Shown here piece by piece: positions 47,886 to 56,666 of a stretch of 64,000 nucleotides of DNA. This DNA is from a bacterium (GTDB lineage Bacteria; Actinomycetota; Thermoleophilia; Miltoncostaeales; Miltoncostaeaceae). The position numbers were made by a program, and so were the translations under genes. The notes under the pieces were generated by a model that saw only the letters and a list, made by a program, of their open reading frames with translations, searched no databases and was not told where the DNA came from. How positions within the stretch are numbered: the stretch's first letter is position 1; every line of letters begins with the position of its first letter. The stretch lies in assembly GCA_029977205.1 (NCBI GenBank), contig JAPOLI010000002.1, positions 1 through 64,000 on the forward strand, read 5' to 3'.

Positions 47886-49184
47886 ATGGCATCGGCAGAC
47901 CAGCTCGCGGAACGCCTTCACGCCGTGCGGGACCGCACCCTCGCGCTTATCGACCCGCTCGACCCGGACTGGGTGGGTCGCACCCCTGACCCCATCATGA
48001 GCCCGCCGGCCTGGGACCTGGCCCATATCGCGGCGTACGAGGAACTCTGGCTCGTCACGCACCTCTCCGATGACGCGCCCCTGCATCCCGACCTCCAGGC
48101 CACCTACGACGCCTTCGAGACCCCTCGGGCCGTGCGCGGCGACATCCGCATCCTCGATGGTGCGGAGTCACGCGACTACATGGACGCCGTGCGCATCCGT
48201 GCGCTCGCGGTGCTCCAGGGCGCCGACCTCTCTCCATCAGGCCCCCCTCTCACGGCCGACGGGTTCGTGTGGGACATGGTCGCCCAGCACGAGGCCCAGC
48301 ACGACGAGACGCTCCTGCAGACCCTGCAACTCATGCCGGCCGGGACATACTCGCCCTGCGCCGGTGCCCTCCCCCCGGGAACGACGGGCTCCTGCACCCC
48401 CGATCCCGTGGACATCGAGGGCGGCACGCTGGTGATGGGGTGCTCCAGCGGCGGCGCCCTCGACTGCGAGGGGCCGGTCCACCACCGGTCGGTTGCGCCG
48501 TTTCGCATGGACCGCGCTCCCGTGACCATCGGACGCCACCTCGAGTTCATCCGCGACGGCGGATACGCAGATGCACGGTTCTGGAGCGCGGAGGGCTGGG
48601 CATGGCGCGTGAGCCAGGACGTGGAGGCCCCCCTCCACTGGCAGCCCGACGGCGCGGGCGGCTGGACGCGCACCTGGTTCGGGTGCACCGAGGCCGTCGA
48701 TCCCGCCGAGATCCTCTGCCACATCTCGTTCCATGAGGCCGAGGCCCACGCGCGATGGGCGGGAGCGCGGCTGCCCACGGAGCATGAGTGGGAGTTCGCC
48801 GCGCGGCATGATCCGGCCCGCGCCGACGATGCCTGGGCTCCATGGGGTGCGGCGAGCCACGATGGGCGGGCGAACCTCGGCCAGGTCGCCTTCCGCCCCT
48901 CACGGGTCGGCGCCTACCCGGACGGCGTCGCGCCGAGCGGATGCGCCCACATGGTGGGCGACGTGTGGGAGTGGACGAGCACCGAGTTCGATGCCTACCC
49001 CGGCTTCCGCCCCTTCCCGTACCCCGAATATGCAGAGCCCTTCTTCCGTGCGGGCTACAGGGTCCTGCGCGGTGGCTCATGGGCAACCCAGTCGGTGGCC
49101 GCGCGCGCCACCTTCCGCAACTGGGACCTCCCCGAGCGCCGGCAGATCTTCTCGGGCGTGCGCCTCGCGTGGGATACCGCATGA
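47886..49184 (+). CDS. egtB: Ergothioneine biosynthesis sulfoxide synthase EgtB
   Basis: 432 residues. N-terminal DinB-like domain with a three-His iron site: His47 (WDLAHIAAYE), His135 and His139 (QHEAQHDET). C-terminal formylglycine-enzyme-like domain with LPTEHEWEFAAR and VGDVWEWTSTEFDAYPGF and the closing VLRGGSWATQ. Arg81 and Arg84 keep the spacing of the gamma-glutamylcysteine-binding arginines of type I EgtB, as I recall them. Joins trimethylhistidine to a thiol with oxygen. ATG at 47886; the 167-base gap before it shows no clear promoter. Confidence 0.93.
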   Translation: MASADQLAERLHAVRDRTLALIDPLDPDWVGRTPDPIMSPPAWDLAHIAAYEELWLVTHLSDDAPLHPDLQATYDAFETPRAVRGDIRILDGAESRDYMDAVRIRALAVLQGADLSPSGPPLTADGFVWDMVAQHEAQHDETLLQTLQLMPAGTYSPCAGALPPGTTGSCTPDPVDIEGGTLVMGCSSGGALDCEGPVHHRSVAPFRMDRAPVTIGRHLEFIRDGGYADARFWSAEGWAWRVSQDVEAPLHWQPDGAGGWTRTWFGCTEAVDPAEILCHISFHEAEAHARWAGARLPTEHEWEFAARHDPARADDAWAPWGAASHDGRANLGQVAFRPSRVGAYPDGVAPSGCAHMVGDVWEWTSTEFDAYPGFRPFPYPEYAEPFFRAGYRVLRGGSWATQSVAARATFRNWDLPERRQIFSGVRLAWDTA

Positions 49185-50209
49185 GCAGCGGCGCAACTCC
49201 CTCGGAGAGCGTCGCGACACGCGTTGCCACCCCACTGCCCTGGCGACTGGACTGCCATATCGGCGCTGGTGGAGAGGCGGCAGTCGCCGATGAACTTCGC
49301 CGGGCGCTCACCGCGCGGCGCCCATGGATCCCCGCGCGGTGGTTCTACGACGATGCCGGATGCGACCTGTTCGTGCGCATCACCGACCTCGATGAGTACT
49401 ACCAGACACGCACCGAGCAGGCGCTCCTCGAGGACCACGCCCCGGAGATCGTGCGGGCGCACGGCGTGGCCGAACTCGTCGAGATCGGATCCGGCGCGGC
49501 GCGCAAGACGCGCGTGATCCTTGATGCGATGGAGGGGGCGGGAACCCTGAGGCGCTTCATCCCCTTCGACGTCAGCCCGGGCGCGATCGCCGCGAGTGCC
49601 GCCGACATCGCCGCGGCATACCCCGGCACCCGTGTCCATGGCGTGGCCGGCGACTTCGGCCGGCACCTCTCGCGCATCCCGCGGCCCCGGCAGGACGGCC
49701 GGCGCATGGTGGCATTCCTCGGAGGCACGATCGGCAACCTCGATCCGCCGCGTCGCCGCACGATGATGCGCCGCCTTGCACGGCTGATGCGGCCGGGGGA
49801 CTGCCTGCTGATGGGCACGGACCTCGCGCACGACCCCGAGGTGCTCGTGCGGGCCTACGACGACGCGCGTGGCGTCACGGCGGCGTTCAACCGCAACATC
49901 GTCCGGCACATCAACGCCGCCTACGCCGGTGACGCCGACCCCGAGCAGTTCGCCCACGTCGCGCGGTGGAATGCCCGCGCTTCACGCGTCGAGATGCACC
50001 TGCGCGCCCGGCGTGACATCGACTGGAGCATCGCCGGCCTTGGGGTGGTGCTGCCGATCGAGGCCGGGTCCACGATCCGCACTGAGATCTCGTGCAAGTT
50101 CACGCCCGCGGGGGTGCGCGCGATGTACGAGGACGCCGGCCTCGCCCTCACGGCCTGGCATGAGGATTCCCTCGGGCGGTACGCCCTCTCGGTCGCGACC
50201 GCCGGCTAG
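49181..50209 (+). CDS. egtD: L-histidine N-alpha-methyltransferase EgtD
   Basis: 342 residues. PWIPARWFYDDAGCDLFVRI, the substrate Tyr in DEYYQTRTE, SAM motif LVEIGSGAARKTRVIL, FLGGTIGNLDPPRR and C-terminal IRTEISCKFTPAGV. Trimethylates histidine to hercynine, the substrate of EgtB. ATGA overlap with egtB makes a two-gene ergothioneine operon; egtA, egtC and egtE are not in the window. Stop shares CTAG with the convergent Crp/Fnr gene. Confidence 0.95.
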   Translation: MSSGATPSESVATRVATPLPWRLDCHIGAGGEAAVADELRRALTARRPWIPARWFYDDAGCDLFVRITDLDEYYQTRTEQALLEDHAPEIVRAHGVAELVEIGSGAARKTRVILDAMEGAGTLRRFIPFDVSPGAIAASAADIAAAYPGTRVHGVAGDFGRHLSRIPRPRQDGRRMVAFLGGTIGNLDPPRRRTMMRRLARLMRPGDCLLMGTDLAHDPEVLVRAYDDARGVTAAFNRNIVRHINAAYAGDADPEQFAHVARWNARASRVEMHLRARRDIDWSIAGLGVVLPIEAGSTIRTEISCKFTPAGVRAMYEDAGLALTAWHEDSLGRYALSVATAG

Positions 50210-50832
50210 TCCTCCATCTGGCGAAGGATCACCGTGCGACGCCGCACGCTGATCTCGCCCTGCTCCTGCAGGCGACCGAGGGCCACGGTGATCGACTCAC
50301 GCGCGGCGCCGACCATGTCACCGAGCTCCTGGTGGGTCACCCTGAGGTCGAGCCGGATGCCCTCCGGCGTCACCTTCCCCCACCGTTCAGCGAGTTGCCG
50401 CAACTTGAGGATCAGCCGACGCTCGAGGCGCGGCTCGAGCGCGATCGCCGCCGACAGCTCGCGGTCCGCGACGGCGAAGGCGAGTGCCCGGATGATCCAT
50501 GCCGCGAGCGCCGGGTCCGAGAAGAGCACGTCGTCGAGCGACTCGCTGAGGACCAGCAGCTCGGCATCCGTCACCGCGCGCACCCGTGCCCCGGGTGCCC
50601 CGGGCCAGCCGCCATCCGTCAGGGCGAGGGCGTCACCCTCCTGCAGCAGCGCGATGGTGCGACTGCGCCCCGCCTCGGCGTCCACCACCACGGCGAGTCG
50701 TCCTACCGCCACGACCCCGATGTGCCCCCGGATCGTGGCCTGGGGAAGCTCCTCGCCTGCCAGCACCTGAACAGCCGTGCAGACCTCGACCAGGCGTCCG
50801 TACACCTCGTCGCTGAACCCGCCGTCGTTCAC
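50206..50832 (-). CDS. Crp/Fnr family transcriptional regulator
   Basis: 208 residues. N-terminal cyclic-nucleotide-binding-like beta barrel (QATIRGHIGVVAVGRLAVVV, TIALLQEGDALALTDGGW) and a C-terminal winged helix (RVTHQELGDMVGAARESITV ALGRLQEQG). No Fnr-type cysteine cluster is present. Start GTG at 50832 overlaps the ABC-F stop as GTGA. It faces egtD and could regulate oxidative-stress genes; that is inference. Confidence 0.85.
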   Translation of the reverse strand: MNDGGFSDEVYGRLVEVCTAVQVLAGEELPQATIRGHIGVVAVGRLAVVVDAEAGRSRTIALLQEGDALALTDGGWPGAPGARVRAVTDAELLVLSESLDDVLFSDPALAAWIIRALAFAVADRELSAAIALEPRLERRLILKLRQLAERWGKVTPEGIRLDLRVTHQELGDMVGAARESITVALGRLQEQGEISVRRRTVILRQMED

Positions 50833-52787
50833 GACCCGTCCACCAGGAGCGCCGCACGATCCTCCCACTCCGCCATGGCGTATGAGAGGTCCTCCTGCAA
50901 TGCGCGATGGCGCTCACCAAGCCGCGTCACTGCCTCGACGTCTCCGGTCGCACCCGCCTCGGCGACCTCGGCCTCGACTGCGGCGATGTCCGCCTCGATG
51001 CCGGCGATGCGCGCCTCGATCTTGCTCACCTCCCGCGCGAGACGGCCATTCGAGCGGCGCGGCGTGCGTGCGTCGGCGCCGCTCCCGCTCTCCCGGGCCG
51101 CCGCGCGCGCGCGGCGCGACACAGATCGCCCCGCCCCCGGGGCCGGGTCACCTGCTGCCGACCCCGGCCCACCACCGGTGGCACCGTCCGCAGAGTCCTC
51201 GTCAGCAGCCATCTGGCGAAGCGCCAGCAGATCCCCGTAGCCGCCCGCGCGCATCGAGGCGGTCCCCTGCTCGAGCGACAGGGTGTGCGTGGCCACGGCA
51301 TCGATCAGGGCGCGGTCGTGCGACACCAGGATGACCGTTCCGTCATAGGCCAGGAGTGCATCCTCGAGCGCCTCGCGGCTCTCGACGTCCAGATGGTTCG
51401 TGGGCTCATCGAGGACCAGGAGGTTCCCGCCCTCCGCGACAAGCTCCACGAGCCCGAGGCGGCGGCGCTCACCACCGGAGAGATCCTCCACGAGGCGATC
51501 GGCCATCTCGCCGCTGAACAGGAAGCGCCCGAGCAGCGTGCGTGCCTCCGTCTCGGTGAGCGCGCTGCCCGCCTTGACCGTCTCGGCGAGGCTCCTGCTG
51601 CCGTCGTACTCGCGCGCGTGCTGCGTGAAGTACGACGGCATCACCTTGTGTCCCATGCTCACCCGTCCGGATGCGGCCTCGCGGCGCCCGAGCAGGGTCT
51701 CGACCGTCGTGGTCTTCCCTGCCCCGTTCGGCCCGACGACGGCGACGCGCTGGCCCCGCTCGATCGTGAAGCCCGCCTCATGCACGAGCGATCGGCCCGC
51801 GACCTCCACGGAGAGCCCGTCCGCCTCGAGCACCACGCGGCCTGGTCGGTCGGTCTTTGGAAACCCGAACGACAGGGACTTCTCGCGTGTCGGTGCGGCG
51901 ACAGGTTCGATCCGGTCGCGCCGGCGCGCACGCGATCGGGCCTGCTTGGCCTTCGTCCCCGCGCGCCAGCGGGTGATGAACCGGTCGAGTCGCTCGATCT
52001 CCGCGCGGCGCTTCTCGGCAATGGCCGCCTGCTGCGCATCCTCCTCTGCGCGTGCCCGCCGGAATGCGGAGTATCCCATCGGCCAGTGCGTGGCCCGCCC
52101 ATCGGCGATCTCGAGCACCGAGGTCGCGGTCGACTCGAGGAACCAGCGATCGTGCGAGACGATCACCACGGCGGCACCGATGTCCCGCACGATCCCCTCG
52201 AGCCACTCCATCGCCTCCAGGTCGAGGTGGTTGGTGGGCTCATCGAGGAGCAGCACCTGGGGCCGGCCGGCAAGTGCCCGCGCGAGGGAGGCACGCGTGA
52301 GCTCTCCCCCGGACAGGCTCGTGAGGGGGCGATCCAGATGCGCGTCGGTCAACCCGAGGCCGCGCGTCACGCGCTCCACCCACGCACGCCAGTGGTACCC
52401 GCCGGCAGCCTCGAGGTCGGTCTGCGCGCGGTCGTAGTCCCTCATGGTCGCGGGCCCATGGTCGCCGCTCGACATGCGGGCCTCGAGCGCGGCCATGCGC
52501 TCCTCCGCATCACGGGCGTGGGCGAGGCCCTGCTCGACGTATTCGCGCACGCTGCCGGCCGCCCGGGCGTCTGGCCGCTGGTCATGCAGGGCCACGCGCT
52601 CACCGCGAGGGATGGACACCGACCCGGAGTCGGCCTCGTCTATTCCCGCGAGGATCCGCAGAAGAGTGGTCTTGCCCGCGCCATTTCGCCCCGCCACGGC
52701 CAGGCGGTCACCAGGACCGATCCGGAACGAGACATTGGCGAAGAGAGTGCGCGGACCGAACGCCTTTGTCAGTCCCGTTACCTGCAC
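50829..52787 (-). CDS. ABC-F family ATPase, ribosome-associated type
   Basis: 652 residues, two ABC domains without membrane segments. Walker A GRNGAGKTT and GPNGAGKTT, signatures LSGGELTRA and LSGGERRRLG, Walker B VLLLDEPTNHLDLEAM and LLVLDEPTNHLDVES. An arginine-rich linker lies between them and a charged coiled coil at the C-terminus. Members act on the ribosome in translation control or drug resistance (EttA, Uup and antibiotic-protection groups); the subgroup is not decided here. GTG start at 52787, three bases from a shared palindromic promoter. Confidence 0.92.
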   Translation of the reverse strand: MQVTGLTKAFGPRTLFANVSFRIGPGDRLAVAGRNGAGKTTLLRILAGIDEADSGSVSIPRGERVALHDQRPDARAAGSVREYVEQGLAHARDAEERMAALEARMSSGDHGPATMRDYDRAQTDLEAAGGYHWRAWVERVTRGLGLTDAHLDRPLTSLSGGELTRASLARALAGRPQVLLLDEPTNHLDLEAMEWLEGIVRDIGAAVVIVSHDRWFLESTATSVLEIADGRATHWPMGYSAFRRARAEEDAQQAAIAEKRRAEIERLDRFITRWRAGTKAKQARSRARRRDRIEPVAAPTREKSLSFGFPKTDRPGRVVLEADGLSVEVAGRSLVHEAGFTIERGQRVAVVGPNGAGKTTTVETLLGRREAASGRVSMGHKVMPSYFTQHAREYDGSRSLAETVKAGSALTETEARTLLGRFLFSGEMADRLVEDLSGGERRRLGLVELVAEGGNLLVLDEPTNHLDVESREALEDALLAYDGTVILVSHDRALIDAVATHTLSLEQGTASMRAGGYGDLLALRQMAADEDSADGATGGGPGSAAGDPAPGAGRSVSRRARAAARESGSGADARTPRRSNGRLAREVSKIEARIAGIEADIAAVEAEVAEAGATGDVEAVTRLGERHRALQEDLSYAMAEWEDRAALLVDGS

Positions 52788-52790
52788 TGC

Positions 52791-52804
52791 GCCTAATGTT
52801 AGGC
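52791..52804. promoter_or_regulatory. Palindromic bidirectional promoter between the ABC-F and RNase D genes
   Basis: GCCTAATGTTAGGC, arms of six with a TG centre. On the plus strand it gives TAATGT and on the minus TAACAT, each eight bases before a GTG start (52808 and 52787). The two -10 boxes overlap by four bases, so both genes should be leaderless and compete for polymerase. Confidence 0.6.
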
Positions 52805-52807
52805 ACA

Positions 52808-53998
52808 GTGAGCGATCAGACGAGCATGCTCGTCACGCCCGAGGAGGTCACCGACCTCGCCGGCCGCGTGCGGGGCCACGGGCGCATGGCGCTGGATGTC
52901 GAGTTCCTGTGGGAGCGCACCTATGCACCGATCCCCTGCCTCGCCCAGGTCGCGACGCCCGATGAGATCGCCCTCGTCGACCCCATCGAGGGCGGGGCCC
53001 TCAACGCGGTTGCGGAACTGCTCGCCGACCCCGATGTCGAGGTCGTGATGCACGCGCCGAGCGCGGACCTCACACTGTTCGCTCTGGGATTCGACGTGCG
53101 CCCCTCGCGGCTGCTCGACTCCCAGTTGATCGCGGGCTTCGTGGGCCTGGGCGCCGGGCAGAGCCTGGGCGCCCTGCTGCAGAGGGTCCTGGACATCCGG
53201 GTGCCCAAGACCGAGGGGTACTCAGACTGGTCGCGGCGTCCGCTCACACGGGCGCAGCTGGAGTACGCGGCGACCGACGTGGCCCACCTGTTCGCCATGG
53301 TTGACGAGCTCATGAGGCGCGCGACCGCGCTCGGGCGTCGCGAGTGGGTGCTCGAGGAGCATGAGCGCCGCTACGGTCCGTCGGCGCGCGTGGCCCCGGA
53401 TCCGCTCGAGGCGTGGAGGAAGGTCAAGGGGCAGGGGCGCCTCCAGCCAGCAGAGCGCGCGGTCCTGCGCAGGGCCGCCGCATGGCGCGAGACCGAGGCG
53501 CGACGCCGTGACCGACCGGTGGGATGGCTTCTGCCCGACCGGACACTCATCGAGGTCGCACGGCGCAGGCCGACGAGCCCCGGGGCCCTCCTCGACGAGC
53601 GCGGGGTCCCGTCGGCGATGCGCGAGAGCGAGGCCGCAGCGCTCATCAGGGCGATGGACGAGGGTGCACACGACCCGCCCATCGCCCTCGGGCCACCGCC
53701 GCCGGCAAAGGTGCAGGCGCGCCTCGACACACTCACCCCCCTTGCACAGATACTGCTCACGGCGCGCTCAGCGGCCGTCGAGCTCGCGCCGACCCTCGTC
53801 GCGACGCGCGATGACGTCGACGCCTTCCTGGCGGCCGTCCTCATGGATGAGCCCCTCGAGGCACTCCCCCTCGGGCGTGGCTGGCGGCGGGAGGTGGCCG
53901 GCGATGCATTGATCGACCTCGCGGCCGGCCGCCTGGGCCTTGCACCGCTGTCCGAGTCGCCGTTCCTTGCGGAGATCTCGCTCCCCGGCCACGAGTGA
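52808..53998 (+). CDS. rnd: Ribonuclease D-type 3'-5' exonuclease
   Basis: 396 residues. DEDDy nuclease core: MALDVEFLWERTYAPIPCLA (Asp and Glu), VVMHAPSADLTLFALGF (Asp), and LEYAATDVAHLFAM (Tyr-x3-Asp). HRDC-like helical region follows (ERAVLRRAAAWRETEARRRD). Trims tRNA 3' ends and other RNAs. GTG at 52808 follows the palindromic promoter; an in-frame ATG at 52826 is a weaker choice. Confidence 0.93.
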   Translation: MSDQTSMLVTPEEVTDLAGRVRGHGRMALDVEFLWERTYAPIPCLAQVATPDEIALVDPIEGGALNAVAELLADPDVEVVMHAPSADLTLFALGFDVRPSRLLDSQLIAGFVGLGAGQSLGALLQRVLDIRVPKTEGYSDWSRRPLTRAQLEYAATDVAHLFAMVDELMRRATALGRREWVLEEHERRYGPSARVAPDPLEAWRKVKGQGRLQPAERAVLRRAAAWRETEARRRDRPVGWLLPDRTLIEVARRRPTSPGALLDERGVPSAMRESEAAALIRAMDEGAHDPPIALGPPPPAKVQARLDTLTPLAQILLTARSAAVELAPTLVATRDDVDAFLAAVLMDEPLEALPLGRGWRREVAGDALIDLAAGRLGLAPLSESPFLAEISLPGHE

Positions 53999-54016
53999 CC
54001 GGTCCCTGAAATGCCG

Positions 54017-54070
54017 CGGGGGGCGCCTGCGCCTGGGACGGAGCCCTGTCCCGGCGCGCGACGCCCCCCG
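54017..54070. terminator. Nested hairpin between rnd and the small Cys-rich gene
   Basis: Outer arms CGGGGGGCG and CGCCCCCCG match over nine bases; inner arms GGGAC and GTCCC sit within. Located between convergent genes and lacking a T-run. Likely ends both transcripts. Confidence 0.5.
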
Positions 54071-54084
54071 GACCTGCAGGAGGT

Positions 54085-54258
54085 CTAGGCGGCCTCGGGG
54101 AGCACCGGCTCCCCGTCGGTCACGCAGGACCCCCCATCGTGGGAGCAGCCGACAACGGAGCACGGCTCGTCGAGCCTCCACTCCAGTCGGTCGAGGAGTG
54201 CGGCGACATGATCCATGTCGACCACCTCCCTGCTCCTCAATTCGATGACGGTGCCCAT
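54085..54258 (-). CDS. Small three-cysteine protein, unknown
   Basis: 57 residues. The ATG at 54258 is selected because AGGAGG lies five bases before it; a longer frame from 54294 has no ribosome site. An N-terminal strand-helix part is followed by CSVVGCSHDGGSCVTDGE, with three cysteines and one histidine that could bind a metal. No family recognised. Confidence 0.6.
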   Translation of the reverse strand: MGTVIELRSREVVDMDHVAALLDRLEWRLDEPCSVVGCSHDGGSCVTDGEPVLPEAA

Positions 54259-54343
54259 GGTCGCCTCCTGTAGATGTGCTGCTACCCACCTCATCTACGG
54301 TGCATCCAACTCCCGCCCGTGCGACCGGCGCGTGGCGGTCGTG

Positions 54344-55060
54344 TTAGGGCTCGGTGAAGCCGTGAGGATCCACGAGCGGCGCCAGATCGGCCATCGCAGT
54401 GACCAGCGCGACGCGGGCCGATGACGGCGCCTCGGCGACCAGCGGGAGCACCTGCCACTGAGTGCGATGAAGGTAGGTCCCTGCCCACCGACGGTGGCGG
54501 CTGCCGGTGCGCATCACGAGGGCCTGGATGCTGCGCAGGTTGTCCGAGCGATCTGCGATCTTGATCAGGTGCGCATCTGGCGGCCCCTGGACGAGAAGCC
54601 GACCGTAGTAGTCGCGCACGGCATCCCCCGCCACGCGGGCATCCGGGGCGGTCAGCCACACCACGAGGTCGGCGGTGCGCGCCCCGAAGCCGGTGCGGAT
54701 TTCCTCCGGCGTGGTGACGGTGTCCTCCACGACGTCGTGCAGGAGCGCGGCGGCGAGCACGTCGCCATCGGTCACGCCCCACTGGGTGAGGCCGACCGCC
54801 ACCCGCACCGGATGGAGCCAGTACGGGGTGTCGCTCCCACGCCGCGTCTGGCCCTCGTGGCGCTCGCGCGCGAACGCATCGGCTCGCAGCAGGACCGCGC
54901 GCTCGTCCTCCGTACGCGCGGCGAGCACCCGCTGCCACGCGTCCTCGACGTCCGCGGCGGCGTCGAAGTGCTCCGGCCACGCGAGATGGCGCGGGGCGAT
55001 CGGCGCCAGCGCATCGCCCGAATCACCAACGGACGGGGGATCAAGAGGACCGGTCGCCAT
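54344..55060 (-). CDS. HD-domain (p)ppGpp hydrolase-like protein (small alarmone hydrolase type)
   Basis: 238 residues. SpoT/MESH1-like HD motifs: ARERHEGQTRRG, YWLHPVRVA (His83), AAALLHDVVEDTVTTPEEIR (His108/Asp109) and HLIKIADRSDNLRSIQA (Asp170, Asn174). There is no synthetase or TGS domain, so it is a small stand-alone hydrolase. It should cleave pyrophosphate from ppGpp or related compounds with Mn2+. ATG at 55060, seven bases after TACCCT. The start codon overlaps that of the divergent ppx/gppA gene. Confidence 0.85.
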   Translation of the reverse strand: MATGPLDPPSVGDSGDALAPIAPRHLAWPEHFDAAADVEDAWQRVLAARTEDERAVLLRADAFARERHEGQTRRGSDTPYWLHPVRVAVGLTQWGVTDGDVLAAALLHDVVEDTVTTPEEIRTGFGARTADLVVWLTAPDARVAGDAVRDYYGRLLVQGPPDAHLIKIADRSDNLRSIQALVMRTGSRHRRWAGTYLHRTQWQVLPLVAEAPSSARVALVTAMADLAPLVDPHGFTEP

Positions 55061-56606
55061 GGGCTCTAGGGTAGCGCGCCCCGACGCGCCGGCAGGCGAT
55101 GCCCGGCGCCTCGCCGTGGTCGACCTCGGCTCCAACACCTTCCGCCTCGTGGTGTTCGAATACCGGCCGGGCGGACCCTTCCGGCTCGTGGATGAGGTGC
55201 GCGAGGTCGTTCGCCTGACCGAGGGGACGCCACCGGGCGAGGCCATCCCGGCGACGGCTGCCGCGCGTGCCGCCCGGGTTGCCCGGCTCTTCACCGGGTT
55301 CTGCGAGGGATCGGACATCGATGAGGTCCGCGCGGTTGCGACCAGCGCCATCCGCGACGCCCCGAACGGTGACGAGGTGCTGCAGGCGATCATCGACGCC
55401 GGGCTGCCCGCCCGGATCATCTCGGGTGATGAGGAGGCCCGCTACGGGTACCTCGGCGCGGTCAACGGCACCACCCTCACGGACGGACTGATCGCGGAGC
55501 TCGGCGGGGGGAGCATCCAGGTGGGCCAGGTGGAGGACCGCCGGCTCACCCGATCGGTCAGCCGCCCACTGGGCGCCGTGCGGATGACCGACGCGTTCAT
55601 GGCCGCCGCCGTGCAGACGCGCGACGACGTCCGCGCCGTGAAGCGGCACGCGCTCGACGTGTTCCACCTCGAGCCGTGGATCAGCGAGGCGAATCGCCTC
55701 GTGGCGATGGGGGGCGCGGTCCGGACGCTCGCGACCATGGCCCAGAAGGCGGTGGGCTACCCCCTCGGCGAGGTTCATGGATACCTGCTGGGCCGGGAGG
55801 CGCTGGGCGAGCTCATCACGCGCATGACGAGCGTGCGCCGCGCGGAACGTCGGCGGATTCCCGGCCTCAAGGCGGACCGCGCCGACATCATGCTCGCCGG
55901 CGCGGTGGTGCTGGACGCCCTCATGCAGGCCGCAGATGTCGACCGCGTCGAGGTATGCGCGGAGGGCCTTCGCTGGGGTGTCTTCTGGGAGGACTACCTC
56001 GCGCCCGCAGACCCACCGCTCGTGGACGACGTACGGGCCACGAGCGTGCGCGATCTCGCCGAGGTGTACGGGTATGACCGCGCGCACTGCGAGCAGGTCG
56101 CGCGCCTGGCACTGGACATCTTCGACGGCCTTGCCCGCCTCGGCGTGCATGACGGCGACCCGCGCGAGCGCGAGTGGCTCTGGGCCGCCGCCCTCCTCCA
56201 CGACGTCGGCACCCTCGTGGACTACAACGATCACCACAAGCACGGGCACTACCTCGTGCTGAACGCCGGCCTTCCGGGCTTCCGCCATCGTGAGCTCGTG
56301 ATCATCGCGCAGTTGGTCCGTGGTCACCGAAAGCGGGTCCAACCGCCGGGGCCGCTCAGCGCACTGCTCAAGGGCCGCGACGAGGAGCGCATCCTGCGCC
56401 TGGCGGCATTCCTGCGCATCGCGGAGCAGCTGGAGGTGGGCCGGGCGCGGGCCATCACCGGCGTTGACTGCGCAATCGCCGGTGACCTCGTGACCCTGTG
56501 GCTCCGGGCCCATGGCGACGTCGATGTGGCCATGTGGTCCGCGCGCCAGGAGGCCGACGTCTTCCGCAGGGCGACCGGCCGCCGGCTCGCGATCGAGCGC
56601 GCGTAG
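55059..56606 (+). CDS. Ppx/GppA family exopolyphosphatase / pppGpp phosphohydrolase
   Basis: 515 residues. ASKHA ATPase-like N-terminal half: AVVDLGSNTFRLVVFEYRPG, TSAIRDAPN, EEARYGYLGA, LIAELGGGSIQVGQV and AVRMTDAF. The C-terminal HD-like domain has HDVGTLVDYNDHHKHGHYLV. Splits phosphate from polyphosphate or pppGpp. The ATG at 55059 overlaps the ATG of the divergent hydrolase in CATG; no promoter is obvious on this strand. Confidence 0.92.
   Translation: MGSRVARPDAPAGDARRLAVVDLGSNTFRLVVFEYRPGGPFRLVDEVREVVRLTEGTPPGEAIPATAAARAARVARLFTGFCEGSDIDEVRAVATSAIRDAPNGDEVLQAIIDAGLPARIISGDEEARYGYLGAVNGTTLTDGLIAELGGGSIQVGQVEDRRLTRSVSRPLGAVRMTDAFMAAAVQTRDDVRAVKRHALDVFHLEPWISEANRLVAMGGAVRTLATMAQKAVGYPLGEVHGYLLGREALGELITRMTSVRRAERRRIPGLKADRADIMLAGAVVLDALMQAADVDRVEVCAEGLRWGVFWEDYLAPADPPLVDDVRATSVRDLAEVYGYDRAHCEQVARLALDIFDGLARLGVHDGDPREREWLWAAALLHDVGTLVDYNDHHKHGHYLVLNAGLPGFRHRELVIIAQLVRGHRKRVQPPGPLSALLKGRDEERILRLAAFLRIAEQLEVGRARAITGVDCAIAGDLVTLWLRAHGDVDVAMWSARQEADVFRRATGRRLAIERA
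55068..55073 (-). promoter_or_regulatory. Leaderless -10 box of the alarmone hydrolase
   Basis: TACCCT on the minus strand, seven bases before the ATG at 55060, lying inside the first codons of the opposite ppx/gppA gene. Confidence 0.45.
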
Positions 56607-56666
56607 TCGGCGCCGTGGTCATGCCGTGGCGCGCCTGAGGCGCCTCGCCCTGCGTGCCGGGCGGAC

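Noticed and set aside
54259-54294. N-terminal extension of the small Cys protein to 54294
   Set aside because: The extension contains the ribosome site of the ATG at 54258.
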